20,568 nt of DNA from Smittium mucronatum (lineage: Eukaryota > Kickxellomycota > Harpellomycetes > Harpellales > Legeriomycetaceae). The position numbers and the translations under genes were made by a program. Shown here piece by piece: positions 1 through 11,780 of this stretch (within the stretch, counting starts at the first letter, position 1; every line of letters begins with the position of its first letter). The notes beneath the pieces were generated by a model. It was not told where the DNA came from. It ran no database searches and saw only the letters and a list, made by a program, of their open reading frames with translations. The stretch lies in NCBI GenBank assembly GCA_001953115.1, contig LSSL01002023.1, positions 1 to 20,568 of the forward strand, read 5' to 3'.

Positions 1-30
1 TAAAAACTAATTTAAAAAAATTAAAAAAAG

Positions 31-115
31 TGAAAAATTTTCAAAAAAATTCACCCTACTCCCCTCTGCCGCTCTAGCAGCTCCATACCTCGAGGGCATT
101 GGTTCAAGGGGGATG
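31..115 (-). repeat. Dispersed repeat A, copy 1
   Basis: This GC-containing block stands out from its A/T-rich surroundings. It shares CCCTCTGCCGCTCTAG (62-77) with copy 2 at 2196-2211 (15 of 16 bases) and CATTGGTTCAAGGGG (from 97) with copy 3 at 11288 (one mismatch). On the minus strand, copies 1 and 3 align codon by codon for about 27 codons with only one 3-base gap. The frame reads PLEPM..., then YG.A, AR..E and FE.F, which could be the decayed 3' end of a transposon reading frame. The perfect palindrome CCTCGAGG lies inside. I do not recognise the element, and its left boundary may lie outside the window. Confidence 0.6.
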
Positions 116-2170
116 ATTAAAATGTTGATATGTTGAATTTAACAGATGAGAATAGTTCAATATCATATTTTTTTCCACTTTATTGAATTCTGGGTTAAAA
201 TTCAAATATATACTATACCTTACATTTCGAGAATTCAGCTTGGAATTTCCAATATCTAATGTATTTAATAACTCATAATAATTTAAATAATTAGTTTCAA
301 AAATACATTTCATAGACAAATGTGACTATTTTTAAAAGGTTTTGATCGATATTGTTGATTTTGATTATAAATATCTTGAATTAAAAAGTCCAAATAATCA
401 ATAAAAATAATTTTTAAATTTAATAACTCAACCACTTAAATATTATATCTGTGTAAAAAATGCCACATTAATGAGAGTATAAAATAAAAAATAAAAAATA
501 AAATATTTAACAGTTACACCTTATTTTTAGTCTTAATCCGAGTACCTCTATGCTTTTAGTGAACATTGAACTATAAGAAATTCTCTTTATTATCTAATTA
601 AAATTAAAATTAAAAAAAAATTAATATAAATCTCTAATTTATATGTAAACTTCAAGTTTATATATTAAACTTTAACCGGATTTTACACGAAAAAAGTAGT
701 ATTTATATCATTCCTATATTATTCTAAAATTCCATTTTAAAATAAAAGCCAATTTAGTCCTATTTTAGCATGTTATTTTAAAGACTTTTTATAATAAATC
801 GACATTTAATAAAGATATACTTTAATATTGAATATGTTTCACTCATATAAAAAAGATGATTGAATTATTTTTTCTTCTGGGTTTATAACTTGATAAAAAA
901 TGCTGTTTTTTATAACATTTTATTTTAAGTGCTCTGTCTAAGTCTATAAAAAATTACGCGGCTAGATATTAATAGATTTCAATATACTCAAGCAAAATAT
1001 ATAATTGGAACATAAAGATAAAAAAGTGAAGAAATATGTTTCGACTCACCATTAATTCTTCATTTTTTTTCATGAGTGGTTTTATAGTTGGCGGGTTCAT
1101 AAAGATTTATACATTTATAAATTTATTATAATAGTTAGAACATGCGGGCAGCAGCAGTAAAAAATCGCCAAAAATGGAAAGAGAGCATTAGTTTTTAGAA
1201 AAAATTATTAAATAATTCAGATTATTGAAATTTTTGAAAAAAAACATTATTATTTAGCTAATTTTTTTTTAAAAGTGTGTATATTGAATATTTTGGAGAT
1301 TGACTAAGAGATAAATGATAATTGTTATTTTTAAAGCTTTAAAGCTTTTTTATTTAATATTTCTGTTTAGATCATAATAAAAAAAACATAACTAAATAAT
1401 GTGCTCATTTTTAGGTCTTAAAAATAAATTTTGCCTATATATATGTTAAAATTAAATACAAAGTATATCAGAAACTTTTTTTAAATTACTATAATTCATG
1501 ATAATTTAATATTATAACTATCAAATGGTGGAAGTATGGATTTAGTAATTATTGGAAAATGCATACGCCACTTTTACCCAAGAGAGATAAGAATTTTCGA
1601 ACAAGACTTTGTGATCCTTGAATTTGAGTATTCGGTGGTTTGAGTAATTTTTTTTTGGAAAATGTGGAGTATAATTTAAAAATAGAAAGTTATTTTGCTA
1701 ATTCTGCTGGATGAAAATATTTAAGCTACCTCGATTTCCTAAAAAATAGTAATAAAAATTATTTACCATGAGATTATTCTCATAAGTTATTTAACGGTTA
1801 GAGTGTTAGAGAGATGTTTTATAATGAAAAATTTAAAATTTATTTAAGTTTTTGCATATATTTTAAATATTATTTTTCACATTTTAAATAAATGGTTAGA
1901 ACAAAAGAAATAATATAATATAAATAAATGGATTTAAATCTCCAAAATTTTATAAATATAAAAAAATTATTAATAAGTGGATCGTATTATTTAATTCAGT
2001 AACATATCAGAGAATATATTAAATTCATATCATGTGTTTTTAAATTTTTTTTACAGAATAAAATATTAAAATACTTTTTTTGATGAGTGTAGTTTATTAG
2101 ATCAAAAGTATTTTTATTAAGGAAAATTAAATTTTAAGTAAAAATAGTTAAAAAAACTAATTAAAAATAA
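116..2170. other. A/T-rich stretch without a supported gene
   Basis: The sequence is dominated by A/T homopolymers and simple repeats, for example an AAAAATA-type run near 480-505 and an ATTAAA-type run near 598-620. The longest open frame (104-319, minus) is rich in N, Y, L and F, overlaps the edge of repeat A and resembles no family I know. Slightly more GC-containing islands occur near 1140-1190 and 1555-1660, but I see no reading frame, RNA gene or repeat match in them. Confidence 0.6.
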
Positions 2171-2248
2171 TTTGAATTTTTTTTTAGTTAAACCTCCCTT
2201 TGCCGCTCTAGAAGAATAAAATATCGAGACCATCAGTTAAGAGTTATC
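2171..2248 (-). repeat. Dispersed repeat A, copy 2 (most diverged)
   Basis: The segment CCCTTTGCCGCTCTAG at 2196-2211 differs by one base from copy 1. The flank continues to align with copy 1 through ATATCGAGACCATCAGTTAA with substitutions and about one deleted base, which breaks the minus-strand reading frame that copies 1 and 3 share. The orientation is the same as in the other two copies. It is probably an old, non-functional insertion. Confidence 0.55.
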
Positions 2249-2749
2249 AAATTTTTTTATTTTGGAAAAAAATACCCACAAATTGATGTGGAAAATATGC
2301 CAATACTGTATATTATATCGAAAATTCCCTTGAAAAATTCAACAAAGTCTGAAAATAAATAAATACTGTTAAAAGATATTTTATAATCATTAGAATTCTT
2401 AAGATTTTTTCTGAATATTATCAATTATTATAGTCCTTTATATAAACTTAAAGCTAAAAATATCAAACAAAAATGAAAAATATCTTCCGAAAAAAAATTA
2501 GAATTTTTTTTTTTTACTGATAAAAAAGTATCAGGTATCTCATATTTCAAATTCGACTAACTGGGATAAATGAAGAAAATAAAAATTAAATACCTAGGAT
2601 CCCAATGATCTAAGAAAATTCTTTTGCAATGAATTTTGATATTATTTTAAAAAAGTCTTTAGTATATGTAAGATATAAACTGTATTTTTGATTCATCTTT
2701 CTAATAAAAAATAGTTAGCTCCACATGCATTTTATCATTTTGAGATATG

Positions 2750-2805
2750 AGTATATATATATATATTTTTTGAAATAACACTCTTTAACAATATATATAT
2801 ATATC
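2750..2805. repeat. Paired (TA)n microsatellites
   Basis: Two short runs of alternating T and A, near 2751-2766 and 2791-2804, are separated by about 25 bases of other A/T-rich sequence. Similar short (TA)n runs occur near 6702-6718 and 11208-11217. They look like ordinary low-complexity sequence. Confidence 0.8.
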
Positions 2806-3181
2806 TGTGCGTCAAAAAATAAAAAGAAATTGCCTTTGGGCTAATATTTGATACAATATGTTAACTCCTAACAATATATATCGTTTATCATAAAAAAGTT
2901 ATTTTTGAATTTTTTTAATACTTGGTGAAAATTTCCTTTTATTTTCTATCCTGGTTGTAAAATAAATTAGAAACAGATTATCCGTTATTAAATAAACTTA
3001 TTTTTATTTTTTCGACATATCAAAGTAAGTTCCGGTAATTTTTTTAATTTTAAATAATCATTTTTAGAAAATTAGGCATATTTCTACTAAGTTTTTATTT
3101 ATGAGTGGATTTAAAATTTAACTAGTTTATCTCGAAGTATATTTATATCGTTTACAATAATTATTAATTAAATTTAAATTG

Positions 3182-3210
3182 AATTAAATTAAATTAAATT
3201 AAATTAAATT
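3182..3210. repeat. (AATTA)n pentanucleotide microsatellite
   Basis: About six perfect tandem copies of the 5-base unit AATTA end in a run of T. Imperfect units continue leftward into 3165-3181. The tract is probably length-polymorphic; no function is implied. Confidence 0.9.
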
Positions 3211-6200
3211 TTTTTTTGATTATAAAAAGAGGTATTTTATATTTATTAGATTATTTTCATAAAAACTATCTCAAACAGAAATTTATTTAAATATTTTTAA
3301 TCTATAAAAAAGGTTGATAAATTTGGATATAAAATATAAACGAAATATATTATTTTGAATAATAAAAAATTTATTTAAAGATATTCGAAATCTAAAGATT
3401 GTATTAATTTAAAAACAACATGTAAATTTTTGTAAATCGAAAATTGAATATTATGATAAGATTTTATTTAAAGAAATTTTTACAATATAGACTTTTTTTG
3501 TTTTATTTTCATTTTTGACTCATAAACATAGTTTACTTCGATTAATTAAATTTCATTATTAAATATTTCATGTTTTAATAAATAAAAAACTGTCTATTTG
3601 AGACATATATTTATAAAAAATTGGGTTTAAACTAACATTTAATAAGAAATTTCTATTTAATAAAAAATTTGTAGCCGAAGTTGAGTTTTGTGATTGATTT
3701 ATGCGCCATATTATTGAAAATAGATCCAAAATTCAATCATTTTTAATTATATTTACATTATATTTTTTTATAATTAAAAATTTTATTTGATTTAATTTTT
3801 TTTTTTTTTGTAATCTAAAAAACACATGCAAATAATATCAATTTTTGCTCTAAATAAAGCTACTAGAAATCAAAAAAAAATTAAATGATTTTTTAATAAA
3901 ATTTTTAATTCAATATAATTTGTAAAATTAAAATATGATTTTTTGTCTGAACAAAAATTTTACCCTTAGTTTAGTGCAAAATAACAGCTATTTTTATTAA
4001 AAATGTCTAATATGAAAAAAAATCGTGAAAAAAATCTAATAGTTTTTCAAAAATATTAAATATGCTGTCAATTAATTTATTATTTTAATATTAATATATT
4101 TTTCGTGATATCATTTTGTTTTATTAAAAAACGAGATTAAAAAATGCCCAAAACAGTAAAAATATAAATTATAGTTGATGTTATCATGCTAAAATATATT
4201 CTGGGACAAAATTTTCCATGTAATTATTTTATTTTCCATGAATATATTTGTAATTATCTATTATTTTGAAAAATCGTTTAATAAAATATAAAATATCGCC
4301 TGAATGAATTTTTTTCTTCCTTCGAGATTGGAAGATTGAACAGAAAAAATCCTTAAGTGAAATAATCCTACTTAATACATAAAAGAATGAGCTGTTTGAT
4401 AATATCCCCATCATATGGTAGAAAAAGCAAAATTACATATTAATAACACTTTTTTTTATATTGGAAATTTTTTCAGGATGTAGATTTGCTTCACAAATAA
4501 TAAATATATACTATGTGCCATTTTCAAATAAAAAAAATGTTGATTTTTGCATCATTTGATTTTAGTAATTAATTATAGTTAATTTTCCCAACTTCAAGTT
4601 TTAGAATGTCTCATAGCTCTTAATCTTTAGAACTGAAATTTTAAAAAAATATTTCATAGAATTTGTTATTATTTTTTGATGGACCTGTTAAACCTTTAAT
4701 CCATTTTTTTAATTAATAAATAAGGTATATTCCTATCCCCGACTATTAAAGATTTGGAAATTCGTTTCTGTAATTTAATTTTCTACACCACCAACTTGCT
4801 CATACTTGAAAAATTTCCATAAAAAAAGATGTAGACTTGAATTTTTTTTTTTGGAAATATTTAGTCTAATTATTATCTTTAAAAAAACACCAGTATTTTA
4901 GTACTTATTTTTGACATTTAATAAAAATATTATTTTATTTTTAACATGAAACCAACGGTGCACACACCCAATTCTTTCTTTGAATTTAAGTTTTTCTCTT
5001 AATGTCATCAAATCTGAATCTCCGATCATAGCAGGTATACACCCTAATAATATCAAACCCATTTAACTGGTATTTAATGTTATTATTGTAAATAGTTACG
5101 ATTGTTTTGAGCATGAAATTTCCATTTTTATAAAGATATAGGGTTGGGGGTCTGTTTAATGCCGCTTATAAAGTTAAAAATATGATAATAAGTAGATTTA
5201 TAGGTTTAATGTTTTTTCTATTTGTAGAGTGATTTTTTAAATATCTGATCTGTTGTTTATTATTTTATTATCGCAATAAAATTTCCTGGAGAGTTTGAAT
5301 AGCTATGAATATGCAGGTATTTTTTAACTTATCAATATGAGTACGTTATATATTGTTTTTAATTAATTCCACGGTTAAAATTTTATTAATTTTTATTTTT
5401 ATTTAAACTATAGGATGTATAATGGATTTTTGAAATGTCAATTTCTTTGTCAGAGTTATTGATTATTTTTTTATATAATATTTAAACTGTTTCTCAAAGA
5501 GTAAACCTCCAATATTTCAGATTTTAGGTTAAAGTTAGACTTTCTGGAACACAAAAATATTAAAAATTATTTTAGTTTAGCGTTTCTCTCATCATGAAAA
5601 GTATTTAATTTAAAATCATCTGTGAATCCAGTTGATTTTTTTTAGATGGATTGTAAATTAGTTGTAAATGATCTTAAAAAAATCTGATTTAGTATATTGA
5701 TTGATGTTTTTTCAAATAAATTTCGAATCTTTTATCAATTCTTTCACAATCCACTTATATGAGATACAAATTTCAAAGATATAATAGCCATTGAAGATGA
5801 AAATTTTGGTGAGAGAAAATACTAAAGTTGTTGGATTTATATATAGGACCTAATATAGCATTTTAAATATTAATAAATAGTATTTCATTCTTTAATGGAT
5901 GCATGAATAAATTTTACTGTAAAAAAAACAACTGATTAAACACTCCCATAAAAATTTGACTTTTAAAATAAAAAGCGTGATTTTTTAAATAGACCATCAA
6001 AAAAACACTATCCCAATTAATCAAAGTGTTATATGGAATTTTTTAATAATTTATTTTCAAAATAAAAAAAAACTAAACACAACTATCAAAGTATGTTTAT
6101 TGATAATAGAATGAAAAATGAGTATTAAATGAAAATTATTAAAGTTATTAATAAAAATTTAAGAGAAAAAAAATTGAAATTAAGGAAGATACCAAAAATG

Positions 6201-6364
6201 CTGAAATTTATTTAAAATCGTTTAACACTAATTAAAAATAAAAAATAAATTTAAAAAGCAGATTTAATTATCTAAAGCTGTTAAATTGACTAATTTTTAT
6301 ATTAATCCACATAAGAACCTCGATTAAGACCTCACCTCCTAAATCCGCGCCATATAAATTTAAG

Positions 6365-6384
6365 CACCAATTTAATTATTGGTG
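6365..6384. other. Perfect 7-bp hairpin with a 6-base loop
   Basis: CACCAAT (6365-6371) and ATTGGTG (6378-6384) are exact reverse complements around the loop TTAATT. With four G/C pairs in the stem it stands out from the surroundings, and the nearby stretch 6330-6360 is also less A/T-rich. No T-run terminator or gene end adjoins it. It could be a protein-binding palindrome, the remnant of a small inverted-repeat element, or chance. Confidence 0.4.
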
Positions 6385-7572
6385 TTCGGTATTTGAGACA
6401 AATTTAAGAGTACTTGAAAGACTAAAACCTATTTATTTCAAAGTATGGATTGTAAAATAGAATCAAAATAATTAAATTTATATCAAAATGGTTTTTCAAA
6501 AAACAAAAAAAAATAACATTAGATTTATATAAAAAATCTAACTAGGTATAATTTGGTAAATTTTGAATAATAAAAATAAAAAAATATTTAAACTTAATTG
6601 AAATAACGATATTAGCAGTATCCACAATTTAAATTCACAGAAATTTATAGGTATCAAATCATTAAAATCTTATATTTAAATACGGATGTATATAATGGCT
6701 TATAATATATATATATATTTGAAAAATTAATCAAATTTTTTTAATACTCTAGATTTTCGATAATAAATCATGTAAAAGATGACATAAAATAACCTTTATT
6801 ATCTATAACCTTTTTTAAAACCAGTATTTACCTATTAGTTTCAATTAATTTTATCAGTATTTTTGGTATAAAAGTGCGCCCAATTATTTTTAAATAACCC
6901 ATTTGAGGAATTCCAAAAAAAAAAAATTAAAATAAAATAAATTTGATTAGCAAATTTTAATTATCTTCGATATAAATACGAAAATAATTTGTCATTTTTT
7001 TACTTAATTTGATTAAAAATTTACTGAATTGCACATTAATTGATTTTTTTTTTACTTAAATTGACACATTAAATAATGTTTGATTTATAAAAAGATGGTT
7101 TGGTTTGATTCTAATTGTTAAATTACAATAAATTTGTCATTTGTGAAAAAGTGTTTTCATTAACCTATTAGATATATATATTAAATTTCAAAAAATAATT
7201 TAATCCAATAAAGAAGAAAATAATTTTAAATTTAACACCTATCAATTCCCCTTAATATAAATGTGACAGGTTAGTATTTTTTTTATCCCAAAAAGCAAAA
7301 AAACTCCAGAAAAATTAAAAATTTACATGGTAATATTTTTTTTTAGGTGATGATTATAAAAAAAAAGGAACTTCATTTTTTATCTAAATACTGTTGGCTT
7401 TTCTTAATTCATCACATCAACCCGGGGTTACGATGCTTAAATGTGTGGATTCCTAATATAATAAAGTCTTTGTGGTTAAAATTTTCCTTATTGCTTATTT
7501 TTTATCATTTTCCTGGTTTTGTATCAATATACATAGTTTTAATGCAATTTCAATTTGTTTAAATGATAAATT

Positions 7573-7612
7573 TCTGCCGATTTGTGCTGAAATGTGCCTA
7601 TTTGTGCTGAGT
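7573..7612 (+). repeat. 20-bp direct duplication
   Basis: The 10-mer TTTGTGCTGA occurs at 7581-7590 and again at 7601-7610, with related flanks, so the repeat unit is 20 bases. It is a short local duplication. The period is close to that of the 20-21-bp arrays of repeat B, but the unit sequence is different. Confidence 0.6.
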
Positions 7613-10600
7613 TCTACTTCAATATGCTATTTTAGCCTAAAATATAATGGATAAGCCAAATTGGGATATTTTCAGTTGGTTTTTAAACTTTGTCCTATTA
7701 TGTAGTGTGTATATTTATTTAAATTTCGACTAAAATAGAAAAATGGATATAGTAGTAAATCAAATGTGCGATTTTACAAAGATTTAATTGTTGATAATCG
7801 ATTAATAATATAAAAAGACCTTTTTGAAAGGGGTTTTATAATAAAGATAATTTACTTAATTAGAAACGGCTTAAGTTTCTATCATTGTATTATGAATCGA
7901 AAAGAGAAAAATCAATCTATCGTTGGTGGTTTGATACTTATATAATTTTCCCGAATTTTTATTTATTATAAAATCATTCTTTCTATCATTAAACATTTAG
8001 ACTCAGAAAAAAATGAAAAGGTTATATTTTTAATCCTAAAATTTTTTCCATTCTAGAAAATTTAAATGGAATGGAATAACTATTAATATTTTATAGCCTT
8101 ACCTTTTCTACTTTTATATTATAAAAGCCTCAATATATAAAAAGTTTTATAAAAATAAATTTCCTCATTTTATTATAAACTGGAATCATCTGAAGACTCG
8201 AAAGTTTAAAAGATTCATTTTTCAATTCAGACAATTTTTTTGTACATAGATAATCCTTCTTAGAAATTCGCAAAATTTTCATAATAGATGAAACTTCAAC
8301 TCGATTAGTGCCGATGCTTTTGGTCTGATATGCGATAAATATTGAAAACTTGGTCTTTCCAATTCAGAGAAAAAAAAAATAAAACTAAATTTTTTTGAAT
8401 TGGTGTTTTGAATTTGATTTTTTAAATAAAACATAATATCATTTAAACTTATATTTAACAATACCGCAGCATGATTTAAAAAATATCTTAGGTCAAATCA
8501 TGATTTCCACATCTGAAATTTACAAAATAGCGACCAGTTTACTATCCATTGTATACAATACAGTGTCTACCATCCAAAAATAGTTAATTCAATCTTGTTT
8601 AAGTAGTATAAAGGTTATTTTTTTCACTTTTTCCTCTATATATTTTTTTAATTTCCATATTATATTATTTTTTTTATTAATGTATATATGAAGGTCAAAA
8701 TTAGCCGAAATATTGGTTTTTTTATATAAATTTATCGCTTTCAAACTTTGAAATTAATAAATATAAAAAAAATTAAATCCCAATCATTATTTTTTGATAA
8801 AAAATTGACAATTTGATATAAAAAGTTATAACAAATTATTAAAAAGCTATATAATATAAAATAACAAATATTTTGTATAATAATATGAACTATGTTTTTC
8901 AAAAAAAAAATCCATCATACTAAATCATAGCCCAAACCGAGTTGTTTTTATTTTTCTGGGTCACCTGGTACTATCCTTGTTGCTAATAAGTGTTATTTCA
9001 AATATAATATTTTAAAATAAGTCTATATAACTCAATAATAATTTTTTTTGTAAAAATTGATGCAGATACAAAACAAATCCTTCCAGCTCATAATTTACTA
9101 TCTGAAAAATAAGGTAAATTTATCTTTGAAGAAGAAAATGATACAAAAAAATCAGTAAAATCCAAAATTTTATTTCATTTCTCATCTATATCAGTTGATT
9201 TTGGTCTACAGGTATTCTTAGTGGTTTTTAATATATATTAATATCATCATAATACATATAAAAGGCTTTATAGTTAAATTTTTTAGACTTTATGACCCCA
9301 TTATGATCTATCTTGTCTAGTTTATGTTTAAAAAACTGAGTTGGAATAATTTACTATTTTTGATGAAATCTCATTAAATTCCTATGTTTCCTAACCTTTT
9401 CATTCAAAATATTTATTTTTCACGGTAAGATTAAATATTTTAAGAGAGTTGTTGGTAGAGGGCGCAAATTTGCAATACCCTTCGTACAATTTTGATTTTT
9501 TTCAAAGTAAAGGATATTTATTTGCTTTATTTTTTCAATTTTATAGGGTTACACAATCAATTTTCTAATAAAAATCTCGGCAAATTTCCAAAAAAGTATC
9601 AAATTCAGCATAGTCTGTATTTCACTCATGCCCTCATATATGAGTTGGCTAAAGGGATATTCCAATTTTTCGGTATATCCTTGATTAATTTTAATATAGT
9701 GAGCCAAAATTTTGTTCTTTTTATTCCATTAGAGAATTTTTTTTAATACAAAAGAAATTCTGTTAACTGAATCAGAAATCAAATTTTTCATTTTTTAATC
9801 AAATTAAATATTTCGAATTTGACTTTTTAAAACTTCGAAGGTTCATAGTATGAATCACTAACATCTCAATCGACAATATTTATTTTTTCATGTGTAAAAA
9901 AAAATTTTACATCTGTTATTTCATTGATTATTACTGCATAGCCCCCTTTGATCTGTTTAAACATTGAGTTAGTATTCATTAAAATTGATAAAGAGAGTAC
10001 TCTAATAGATTATTCAGAAGTAATGATTAAGATAGATTTTTCAATTCAATAATTTAATCTGCAATATAGGTAAAATTTTCAATTCTGTTTAATTCTAAAA
10101 TTTAATAAAAATTCTATTTTTATAATGATTAATATAAATTTGAATAAATAATAACTTACCTATCATTTCTTTTACAGGATTTCAACAATTTATTGGTATT
10201 TCCTTTAACGCTTTAATAATTCTTTAATTTTTTACTGTGTATTAAATCTTTTTTAAGTCTATTGCGATGCCTTTTCTTTCCATTTTTTCGGAATCTGTAA
10301 GATTTTATTTCTTGAGATAAAATAAGGTTTTTTTTATTTGGAGATTCTGGTTTGTTGCAATCTGGTGTATGATGAGCTGGAAATATGTATCCAATTTTTG
10401 GTAATATAACCTATCAAATTATACCTCACGCATAAAACCAGATTTATATTTTCTGAAACAGTAATAGTAAGCTGAATCATATTTTTTCAAACGATTAGTT
10501 TTTTTGATTCTTAAACTATAATTAAGGTTTTAATAAACTGTGTGTTTGTCAAGATCCATTAAACTCTCCTCTTTTTTATATCCTTGGAAAAAAAAAAAAT

Positions 10601-10845
10601 CTTATAAATATTTAAATTTTCATTTGAGAAAACGATAAAATGAAGGTTTGGGATGCCAATCCAGCTCAATTATCATCCATTTCATAAAAAATAAATCTTT
10701 TGGGATTATAAAAATAACATCTAAATTACCCAAATTCTACTTTATCGCATTATTTTTTAAATTTAATATCGATTTTAGCAGAAAATTTCTTAAAAAAACG
10801 CGCCCTAATACACCTGTTTTAAAATTTAGTCGAAAATAAGTTTAT

Positions 10846-11017
10846 TTAACCCTTTCAGAGGCGATAGTACAAAAAATGGCTTTCAATTTTCGCTCAATGC
10901 TATTATTAGTTTAATTTTATTTGTATATAATTGGACTGATCATATTTTTGAGCCAATTAGAAGTGAAAATATACGCAAATAGGGGAAAGGCACGAATTTG
11001 GGCCCGGAAAGGGTTAA
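10846..11017. mobile_element. piggyBac-type MITE (TTAA-flanked, 172 bp)
   Basis: The left end reads TTAACCCTTTCAGAGGC (10846-10862). The right end, reverse-complemented, reads TTAACCCTTTCCGGGCC. The first 11 bases are identical, and several of the following positions match. A TTAA target-site duplication followed by CCC is the hallmark of piggyBac-superfamily elements. The 172-bp length, with no transposase frame inside, indicates a non-autonomous miniature element. The interior is more GC-rich than its flanks. No autonomous partner is visible here. Chance is possible but unlikely for matched, TTAA-bounded, GC-containing termini in this background. Confidence 0.7.
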
Positions 11018-11220
11018 GCGAAATCAGCATATTTTGTTAGAATCAAACAAAAAATGGTCGTTTTGAGCACAAATTAGTCGAAATTTATAAGCTAACCAAT
11101 CATGCCTTTTTTTAATTGGTTTATGTTTCCAAAAGGAAGACTTTTTTCAAAAAAAAATTTATCAGAATTTATTTTTAGCTTAATAAAAACATTTAAAATT
11201 TTAAAAAATATATATATGTT
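11018..11220. other. Spacer between the MITE and repeat A copy 3
   Basis: This is A/T-rich sequence with no open frame or motif I can support. It ends in a short (TA)n run just before the repeat. Confidence 0.5.
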
Positions 11221-11303
11221 GAAAACTTTCAAATAAATTTCCTACGCAACAGCTTTCCACTTCTCTAGCATCTCCATAACCATAGTGCATTGATTCAAGG
11301 GGA
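11221..11303 (-). repeat. Dispersed repeat A, copy 3
   Basis: This aligns with copy 1 (31-115) over its whole length. CATTGATTCAAGGGG at 11288 has one mismatch to copy 1, TCTAGCA is shared in the middle, and the outer part (GAAA.TTTTCAA-like) also corresponds. On the minus strand it reads SPLESM, then YGYGDARE and later LFESF, in the same frame as copy 1 and with a single extra codon. Preservation of frame between two diverged copies suggests, without proving, descent from coding sequence. Confidence 0.6.
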
Positions 11304-11654
11304 CTATTTTCAATAATATACTTTTTTTAATATCCAAAAAATTGACCAAAATAAATTATTCCATCACCAAATCAATAATAATTGGAAAAAAAGAAAGAAC
11401 CCGATAAAAATTCAGAATTTTGATAATAGAAGATTTCATTGCGATTGTAATCCCAGATTAAACAACAATTTTTATAGATTAAAAAATTGGTTTTCCAAAT
11501 TATGAAAGTGGTAAAAATATAATCAGAAGGTGTCTAATCTCAAATAATATCAACAAAAAATACGATGATCTTTTCTACTAAATTTTGATTGATTCGCTAT
11601 CCAAAAAATTCAATTATTTTCTGTATTAAAAGTGTATTGATTTTCTGTTTGAAA

Positions 11655-11780
11655 ATTCTACACCTTTTCACTACCAAATTCGGAAAAGGTGAAAATAAAT
11701 TGGAGAAAAGTGCAAAAAATTCCAGAATTAGTAACTTCAAGTTCTGAAAAAAGTAAGACCTAACTCTGAAATTATGCATA
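11655..11780 (+). repeat. Dispersed repeat B, copy 1, with four 21-bp units
   Basis: A conserved head (11658-11687, starting CTACACCTTTTCACTACC) matches the reverse complement of 16433-16462 with one mismatch in 30. About four tandem units of 21 bases follow from 11689 (units start at 11689, 11710, 11731 and about 11753), each beginning GTG or GTA. Units 1-3 correspond one to one with units 3-5 of copy 2. The plus-strand frame is broken by stops in the later units. The open frame on the opposite strand (11597-11827) runs across the repeat, but I see no known domain in it. The element type is unknown. Confidence 0.7.

Larger units (their letters stand above)
2249..10845. other. A/T-rich gene desert of 8.6 kb
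   Basis: No convincing gene was found on either strand. Open frames such as 4229-4414 (minus), 7347-7562 (plus), 8279-8461 (minus), 9492-9746 (plus) and 10648-10839 (plus) encode 60-84 residues rich in F, I, K, L and N, as expected by chance at this composition. They show no domain motif, no recognisable signal sequence and no related neighbour. Simple repeats and one hairpin within the stretch are listed separately. There is no tRNA or rRNA motif that I can recognise. Confidence 0.6.

Noticed and set aside
97..113. tRNA or tRNA-derived SINE, from the B-box-like GGTTCAAGG in repeat A
   Set aside because: No matching A box, acceptor stem or anticodon arm can be folded, and the third copy does not preserve the pairing.
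7797..7885. Small hairpins (CCTTT/AAAGG and TAGAAAC/GTTTCTA) as terminators or RNA structure
   Set aside because: The stems are short and A/T-rich with no adjacent gene; such palindromes are frequent at this composition.
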